Made by a program: the position numbers and the translations under genes. DNA of 64,000 bases, taken from assembly GCA_937934115.1 (NCBI GenBank), contig CALHAH010000029.1:1-64000 (forward strand), read 5' to 3'. The DNA is from an uncultured Thermoanaerobaculum sp. GTDB lineage: Bacteria > Acidobacteriota > Thermoanaerobaculia > Thermoanaerobaculales > Thermoanaerobaculaceae. Position 1 is the stretch's first letter. The number at the start of each line of letters is the position of its first letter. A model generated the notes under the pieces. That model saw nothing but the letters and a program-made list of their open reading frames with translations, searched no databases and had not been told where the DNA came from. This document shows positions 59,046 to 64,000 of the stretch, piece by piece.

Positions 59046-60190
59046 GGCTGTCCTTTCGGCCGCAGCCAGAGGGCCGGGTCTTGGGCCACCCGGCCGTTGC
59101 GAACCTCAAAGTAAAGGTTGCCTTCGTTGCCTTTGGGGCCCGCAAGGCCCAACGGCTCGCCCATGGCTACCCGCTGGCCGCCGCTCACAAACATGGTAGC
59201 AAGCCGGCCGTAAAGCGTATAGACATCCTCGCCGTGGGCCACGATGACCAAGTTCCCAACAAACTTGAAGAACTGGGCGTAAACCACCCGGCCGGCTGCC
59301 ACCGCCCTTACCTCGGACCCCGGGGGAACTTCCAGGTCCCACCCCGGGTGAAGCACCACCGTGGCGTAGCGAGGATCCCGGAAACGCCCAAAGGCACGCA
59401 CAACCTTTCCCCCCTCCACCGGCCACGGCAACCCTCCTCGCAAAAGACGCACGCCCGTTGGCAGCGGGTTTTGCGCTTCCGTGACCCGCCCCCACAGGCG
59501 TTCCAAGCGGGCTTGCGCCTCCTGGAGCTCTGAAAGAGCGGTTGCTTGCTGACGCCGCTCCCCCTCCAGCCGGGAAAGCTCGGCTAAAACCTGCATTCTT
59601 GTGGAAGCCAGCTCCCGCCTGCGCATCTTAAGCTCCTCGAGCTTGCCGCGAACCTGTTCCTGCTTTTGCGAAAGCACAGCCAAAGCGCGGTTTTGTTCCC
59701 CGGCCAGCGTCTCCAGCTGTTGCAGCTCCTTTTTCTGGTAAGCCACAACTGCCAAAAGGAGGGTAAGCTTTTCCGCAAATCTCTGCGGGTCTGCCCATAA
59801 AGCGGCCGCGAGGTACGGCTCTAAGGTGGTTTTCACCGCCGCCAGCGTCCCCAAGCGCATTCGGAAGCGACGTTTTTTTTCCGCCACCTGTACTTGCAGC
59901 GATGCCAGTTTCTCTTGCGCTTGTTTGAGTTGTGCGGCCACCACCTGCAGCTCGGCCTCCGCTTGCCGCACCCGCAGGGAGGCAACCGCCAGCTGGTTTT
60001 CCAGTTGTTCCCTGCGCGTTACCAACGCATCGGCGCGGCTGGAAAGCTCAGTAAGCCTTTGGGCGATGGTTGCAGCTTGCCGTTCCAACTCGGCAAGCTC
60101 CCCTTCCGGTACGTTGCCCTCAGCCGCGCTCGCCACCGGCACAACAAACACAAGACACGCAAAGGCCCGGAGGTTTTTAGAGAAACGCAT
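59042..60190 (-). CDS. EnvC-like LytM (M23) factor with coiled coil
   Basis: A 382-residue exported protein. Signal peptide (LRAFACLVFVVPVASA), long coiled coil (about residues 30-240) and a C-terminal LytM domain (about 265-380) are in the EnvC order. In the LytM domain HPGWDLE keeps two possible zinc ligands, but the HxH motif is NLYFEVR and the preceding histidine is also gone (YTLYGRL). Like E. coli EnvC, it likely activates amidases instead of cutting wall itself. ATG at 60190 overlaps the upstream phosphodiesterase gene by 14 bases; the frame further upstream is spurious. Confidence 0.88.
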   Translation of the reverse strand: MRFSKNLRAFACLVFVVPVASAAEGNVPEGELAELERQAATIAQRLTELSSRADALVTRREQLENQLAVASLRVRQAEAELQVVAAQLKQAQEKLASLQVQVAEKKRRFRMRLGTLAAVKTTLEPYLAAALWADPQRFAEKLTLLLAVVAYQKKELQQLETLAGEQNRALAVLSQKQEQVRGKLEELKMRRRELASTRMQVLAELSRLEGERRQQATALSELQEAQARLERLWGRVTEAQNPLPTGVRLLRGGLPWPVEGGKVVRAFGRFRDPRYATVVLHPGWDLEVPPGSEVRAVAAGRVVYAQFFKFVGNLVIVAHGEDVYTLYGRLATMFVSGGQRVAMGEPLGLAGPKGNEGNLYFEVRNGRVAQDPALWLRPKGQP

Positions 60191-62294
60191 GGCCAGACAA
60201 CGGCTCCGAGGACTTAACGCCCAAGAGCTTGAGCAACGTGGGGTAAACATCCAGCATGGAAAGATCCCGCCGGAGCAGTGGCCGATTGACGAAAAGCACC
60301 CCCGGTACCACCGCCGGATCCAAAGTGCAGTGGTCCCCCGACCACACCCTGGCGTTGTCCTCAAAAAGGCGATCAGGCATGCCGCCCAAGGCGCTTTGCC
60401 AGGAGATGCGGTAGCCCTGGGACGTGGTGACGATGAGATCGGGGATGAGCTTGGGGTCAAAGGTCTTGTACACCTGCTCGCGGAGAAAAACGCGCGACAC
60501 CGGATGGGCTCCCGTGGCCGGGTCCACTAGGGCCTCCAGCCTAGCCGCCAGCTCCCGCCGCAGCGCCTCGTACTCTTCGCCGGGGGCAACGGTGCCGTAC
60601 CTCTCCCGGCCAGCCAAGTTGATGTAAAGACCGCCCAAGCCCAAATGGTAGGCGCGGGTGCGCCCCCAATCCACGTTGGGCCAAAACTGGCCGCGGTTGA
60701 AAAGGTTTTCCAGGTTTTCCACCTGCCCCGCGGGGGCGGTAAGCGCCAAGTACCCTTCCCGCGCCAGCCACGTATTGATGTGGAAAGACCGACGCCAGGT
60801 GGAAAAACCGTGGTCGGAAAGCACCAACAGCACGTCTTGAGGACCCAGCTTCTCCTGCACCTCCCCCACAATTTCGTCCATGAGCTGGTACGCCTGCTCC
60901 ACGTACTTTGCAAGCTTTGAAGCCTCGCTCCCTGGGTACGCCGGGTGTTGCGGGTCCAAAGCACGCCACAAGATGTGCCCCACCCGATCCGTGAACTCAA
61001 AGTAGTGCACGAGGAGTTTGTCCTCGCTGCCGAGAAAGCGGCGCAAGAGGCGGCGGAACTCTTCGCCTTCGGTGCGCTGAATGTCCTCCATGAAGGTTTG
61101 CTCGTCCACTACCTTTTCCGAAGGAGCCCAGGTGTCAATAGCCCAACCCACGGTTTTGAAGGGACCCAACTCACGAAACAGCTCGGCCGCCCAAGGACGC
61201 GGTGCCGAGAGGTCAAAACCTGGGGGTGTGCGCAGCGGATCCGGGTTGATGGGTTGCAAGTAAAGCCGCAAGTGGGGCTTAAGGCTCAAGAGCTTAAAAC
61301 GGCTCCACCCGCTCACCCGCACCAACGGGTTGAACTGGAAGCAAAGCTTTAACCACGGGCTCCAATCCCCTGGCTTTAGGGTAACCCGCTGCCTGCAGGT
61401 TTCCAGCTCCAACCTCTGGCCACTGTCTAAAAGCGTCAAGGTGAGCGAACTTTCCAAATAAGAGCCGCTGCCAAAAAGCCGGTCCTGGGGCCCCAAGATC
61501 TTGGTCACCCAACGCTTCTCCCCCGCCGGCAGCTTAAAGACCTCAATGGAAAACTCGTTGTCATACCCCGGAACAAAGCTGGGGTCGGTGGTGTAGTAGG
61601 CCGGGGAACCGATGCGGCCGCGGAGGTCGGGGACCCCTAGGCCGGCCAGCAGGTGACCGTGGGGGAAAGGTGTGGCCGGAAAGGTGACCGGCACGCGTAC
61701 CACCGTAGCGGCAATACCCCCCTCCCCCGCCAGCTGCCAAAAGGGGGTGCCGCTGCGCCGGCTTTCCACCTGGGGAATCACCGGGGGGAGCCAACCGCCT
61801 ACCGTCCACCCCACAGCTCCCGCCAGGAATGCCACCGGCAAAGCGTGCAGCCAAGGGCGTCGCCGCCGAAGCCTTCTTGCCACGAGCAAAGCCAAACCCA
61901 AGAACAAAAGGCCGAACGTAGCGGTAATCACCGGTCGGTTGGCGGTCCCCAGCCAGAATTTGGCTTTCTTTTCTTCCGCCACGGCAAACGTGGGCATGTA
62001 GGTTTGCGGGTCGCGCCGCAAAAAATCAAAGATTTGCGTGCCACCTGGGTCTCTTCCCGTGGTGAAGGTTGCCCAGGAGACCGGGGTTTGGGCGGGAACC
62101 GTTGGCGTGAGCCGCGCGTAGCCCCCTTCTTGGGCCAAGGCCGCCAAATGCGGGAGCTTTCCTTCGGCCAAAAGCTTTTCCGTGAGATGGTCATCGGCAC
62201 CGTCAAACCCCAGCACGAGGACACGCCCTAAAGGCGCCGAAAAAGCAGCACAGGCAACACACAGCAGGCCGGAAAATGCGAGCGAGACCTTCAT
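60177..62294 (-). CDS. Alkaline phosphatase superfamily / type I phosphodiesterase, exported
   Basis: A 705-residue protein with a signal peptide (SLAFSGLLCVACAAFSA) and two further membrane helices at about 120-170 (ITATFGLLFLGLALLVA, ALPVAFLAGAVGWTVGGWL). Metal and nucleophile motifs are VLVLGFDGADDHL, TPTVPAQTPVSWATFTTG (nucleophile probably a Thr or Ser here), YFEFTDRVGH and LVLSDHGFSTWRRSFHIN. The C-terminus has DVYPTLLKLLGV. Substrates could be nucleotides, lipids or glycan phosphates. ATG at 62294 overlaps the serine hydrolase stop as ATGA. Confidence 0.87.
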   Translation of the reverse strand: MKVSLAFSGLLCVACAAFSAPLGRVLVLGFDGADDHLTEKLLAEGKLPHLAALAQEGGYARLTPTVPAQTPVSWATFTTGRDPGGTQIFDFLRRDPQTYMPTFAVAEEKKAKFWLGTANRPVITATFGLLFLGLALLVARRLRRRRPWLHALPVAFLAGAVGWTVGGWLPPVIPQVESRRSGTPFWQLAGEGGIAATVVRVPVTFPATPFPHGHLLAGLGVPDLRGRIGSPAYYTTDPSFVPGYDNEFSIEVFKLPAGEKRWVTKILGPQDRLFGSGSYLESSLTLTLLDSGQRLELETCRQRVTLKPGDWSPWLKLCFQFNPLVRVSGWSRFKLLSLKPHLRLYLQPINPDPLRTPPGFDLSAPRPWAAELFRELGPFKTVGWAIDTWAPSEKVVDEQTFMEDIQRTEGEEFRRLLRRFLGSEDKLLVHYFEFTDRVGHILWRALDPQHPAYPGSEASKLAKYVEQAYQLMDEIVGEVQEKLGPQDVLLVLSDHGFSTWRRSFHINTWLAREGYLALTAPAGQVENLENLFNRGQFWPNVDWGRTRAYHLGLGGLYINLAGRERYGTVAPGEEYEALRRELAARLEALVDPATGAHPVSRVFLREQVYKTFDPKLIPDLIVTTSQGYRISWQSALGGMPDRLFEDNARVWSGDHCTLDPAVVPGVLFVNRPLLRRDLSMLDVYPTLLKLLGVKSSEPLSGHAFL

Positions 62295-63412
62295 AAGAGC
62301 AAGATGCTAGGGCGGGACGGGTTGCGCCGCAAGCCCCTAGCCGCCAGGATGTGGAACCGCCGGCGCAAGGGGTGAAGGTCAGGGGTACGCCCCCCCGGGT
62401 GCAAGCGGTTCCCCAGGAGCACGAAAACCGCTTGTGGTTCCGGGTCCACCCACACTGAGGGGCCGGTGAAGCCGGTATGACCAAAGGATGCCGGCGATAA
62501 AGCCGGACCCGCCGAGCAACCTGGTGTGGCCGCCAACTGCCAACCCAACCCCCGAGCTTGCGCCATGTTCGGCGTGTGGTTGCTCGTGGCTAAAGCCACC
62601 TCTTCAGCCTTCAGCAAGCGGCCAAAACCAGGGAGGTACTCCTGCGCTAGCTGCAGGACCCCCAAAGCGGTGCCAAAAAGCCCGGCGTTTCCAGCCACGC
62701 CCCCCAACCCCCTGGCGTTCCCGTCGTCGCACGACCACGCGCCGGCGAGACGACGCGGCGGCCGGGCAGATACGCCGTGCTCGCGACAAAGCCTTTCTTC
62801 CACAAAAAAGCGTTTTTCCCCCAAGGCCACCGGGCGCGAGATCGGGGGGCAAAAGTCCAGCTCTTCGGTAAGACCCAAGGGCAAAAGCACCTCGCGCTGG
62901 AAAAGCTTCTGCAGCGGCGCGTTTCCAACCCTCTCCACAGCTAAACCCAAAGCCACAAACCCCAAACAGGAGTACACCACAGCGGTCCCCGCTGCGTGCA
63001 CGGGAGCTATTCCGACAAGCGCGCGCAGGTAGCTTCCCGGGGAGGGCTCCCCGTAGGCGTAAAGCGGGGCCCAAGCGGGAAAACCAGCTGTGTGAGTGAG
63101 GCACTGAAACACCGTAACGCTGGCCCACACGCTCCCCGCAAGCTCGGGGAGGAAACGCCCCAGGGGGTCGTGCAAGCCCATGCCATGGCGACGGGCCAGG
63201 AGCACCAGAGTGCTCGTTACTAGAGGCTTAGTGAGCGAAGCCAGGTCGTACCATACCCTGGACGTCACCTCACCGGCGCCAAGCCCTCGCCACCCCCAAG
63301 CCGCGCCTTGGTGTGTATCAGGGCCTCCCCAGAGGGCCACAAAGCCCGGCGCCAAGCCGCTCCTTACGGCAGCCGCCAAGAGTGGGGTGATGGCGTCCTC
63401 GTTTTCCAGCAC
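62291..63412 (-). CDS. Beta-lactamase-family serine hydrolase (class C / esterase type)
   Basis: A 373-residue protein of the serine beta-lactamase/penicillin-binding superfamily. The nucleophile motif is SLTK (Ser59-Lys62) in DLASLTKPLVTS, the second motif YSC in VVYSCLGFVALG, and the third is probably HTGFTG near the C-terminus. Members include esterases and peptidases; a true beta-lactamase is unlikely. GTG at 63412 has GAGGGGGG about ten bases upstream and lies five bases after the queE stop. No signal peptide is seen with this start, so it may be cytoplasmic. Confidence 0.82.
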   Translation of the reverse strand: MLENEDAITPLLAAAVRSGLAPGFVALWGGPDTHQGAAWGWRGLGAGEVTSRVWYDLASLTKPLVTSTLVLLARRHGMGLHDPLGRFLPELAGSVWASVTVFQCLTHTAGFPAWAPLYAYGEPSPGSYLRALVGIAPVHAAGTAVVYSCLGFVALGLAVERVGNAPLQKLFQREVLLPLGLTEELDFCPPISRPVALGEKRFFVEERLCREHGVSARPPRRLAGAWSCDDGNARGLGGVAGNAGLFGTALGVLQLAQEYLPGFGRLLKAEEVALATSNHTPNMAQARGLGWQLAATPGCSAGPALSPASFGHTGFTGPSVWVDPEPQAVFVLLGNRLHPGGRTPDLHPLRRRFHILAARGLRRNPSRPSILLL

Positions 63413-63417
63413 CGACT

Positions 63418-64000
63418 CTATACCCCCCTCACCGCACCGAACAGCTCCAGGTGCAAACGCGGGGAAAAGCGAAAGCCGTAGCGCAAACAAAGCCGGGCCA
63501 CCTTCGGGGCCACCTTTGCCACGTCCTCGGCGCTTTTGCCTTCGGGCATGAGCAAGACGTGCTTTCCGGCAACCCCCAAGGCTTTCACTAAAGCTAGCAC
63601 CTCGGGCATATCCTCCTCACCCTGAACCACGAACTTCAGCTGGAAATGGGGGTGCCGCTGCAGCAAAAGCTGCAAGGGAGCCAGGTTCTCCCTGAGCTTG
63701 CGGTGCCGCTGCCGCCAAGGGCCGGAGGGGTCGGAGTTGCTGGTCTTGGGCGACACCGAAAGCAAATCGCACACAAACTCCGGAGCGAGCGTGCCGGCGG
63801 TCTCCACGGTCACATGGTGCCCCTGGGTCTTGAGGGCCGAGCACAGAGCCGGGAGCTCCCGTTGCAGCAGCGGTTCCCCACCGGTTATGACCACGTGCCG
63901 AAGCCCTGAGTGGCCAGCCTCCGCCACCAGCTCAGCCACGGAAACCCTGCGCCCTTCAGGTTGCCAGGAGGTGTAGGGTGTATCGCACCAACGGCAGCGC
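63418..64000 (-). CDS. queE: 7-carboxy-7-deazaguanine synthase, 5' end outside the window
   Basis: This fragment runs off the right edge and lacks its N-terminus. CRWCDTPYTSW at the edge carries the last two cysteines of the radical SAM cluster. HVVITGGEPLLQRELPALCS, HHVTVETAGTL and SVSPKTSNSD follow, with FQLKFVVQGEEDMPEV and LMPEGKS near the end. It makes the 7-deazaguanine core for queuosine or archaeosine-type bases. It heads the minus-strand run through the serine hydrolase, phosphodiesterase and EnvC-like genes. Confidence 0.9.
   Translation of the reverse strand, partial: RCRWCDTPYTSWQPEGRRVSVAELVAEAGHSGLRHVVITGGEPLLQRELPALCSALKTQGHHVTVETAGTLAPEFVCDLLSVSPKTSNSDPSGPWRQRHRKLRENLAPLQLLLQRHPHFQLKFVVQGEEDMPEVLALVKALGVAGKHVLLMPEGKSAEDVAKVAPKVARLCLRYGFRFSPRLHLELFGAVRGV

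Noticed and set aside
62291-63412. True beta-lactamase resistance gene
   Set aside because: SxxK and YxC-type motifs indicate the wider serine hydrolase family. There is no signal peptide with the chosen start, and the operon context is queE and envelope genes.

Overview
The window is a gene-dense, GC-rich bacterial chromosome segment with about 55 protein genes, many overlapping by 1-30 bases. I see no rRNA or tRNA genes, no CRISPR array, and no intact insertion sequence or prophage. Several traits fit Acidobacteriota, perhaps a Thermoanaerobaculum-like lineage: a large sortilin/BNR-repeat protein, a secreted prolyl oligopeptidase, a mitochondrial-type citrate synthase, a Planctomycete-type cytochrome c domain and a DHH-CBS-poly(A) polymerase fusion. 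This placement is inference from gene content. GTG and TTG starts are common, and several first genes look leaderless.

Layout. 1-710: a cluster of REP-like palindromes next to a decayed DDE transposase tail. 757-7 kb: ferritin-like protein, Cys/Met PLP enzyme, FmdB zinc ribbon, CDF transporter, DEDD nuclease, glucokinase. 6.7-12.1 kb (minus): 3-hydroxyacyl-CoA dehydrogenase, TPR protein, proS and two small secreted proteins. 12.2-18 kb: prolyl oligopeptidase, trmB, 6-phosphofructokinase, dCMP deaminase, ispG. 18-24.8 kb (minus): GGDEF/EAL protein, deoxyhypusine synthase homologue, lipA, SPOR protein, slipin and NfeD. 24.8-31 kb: PAP2 protein, then a minus-strand series of PilT-like ATPase, receiver-like protein, MoxR, DUF58 and a transglutaminase. 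31-41 kb: rsmD, the DHH-CBS-PAP fusion, cytochrome plus hybrid kinase, a B12-type radical SAM fusion, citrate synthase. 41.2-41.8 kb: a second REP-like cluster. 41.8-52.1 kb: BNR protein, fumarase, tsaB-rimI, MshEN protein, HU, M50 protease, dtd-murJ. 52.2-56.8 kb: ssb, two small proteins, a halogenase-like flavoenzyme, an ABC exporter, an OsmC protein. 56.8-64 kb (minus): queE, a serine hydrolase, a phosphodiesterase, an EnvC-like LytM factor, an S41-like protein and a YibQ-like deacetylase, all tightly linked.

Citrate synthase and fumarase supply two TCA steps. Glucokinase and phosphofructokinase supply upper glycolysis. Membrane quality control is represented by slipin/NfeD and M50, and envelope work by murJ, the EnvC/S41/YibQ group, SPOR and MoxR/DUF58/transglutaminase.

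The most unusual signals are the REP-like palindrome family with compensatory stem changes, a run of apparently catalysis-dead envelope hydrolases (S41 and LytM), a PilT-like ATPase whose Walker A lysine is arginine beside a receiver-like protein without its phosphoacceptor, a bacterial deoxyhypusine synthase homologue, start codons of two divergent genes lying inside each other, and repeated -10-like boxes 6-8 bases before start codons that lack Shine-Dalgarno sequences.
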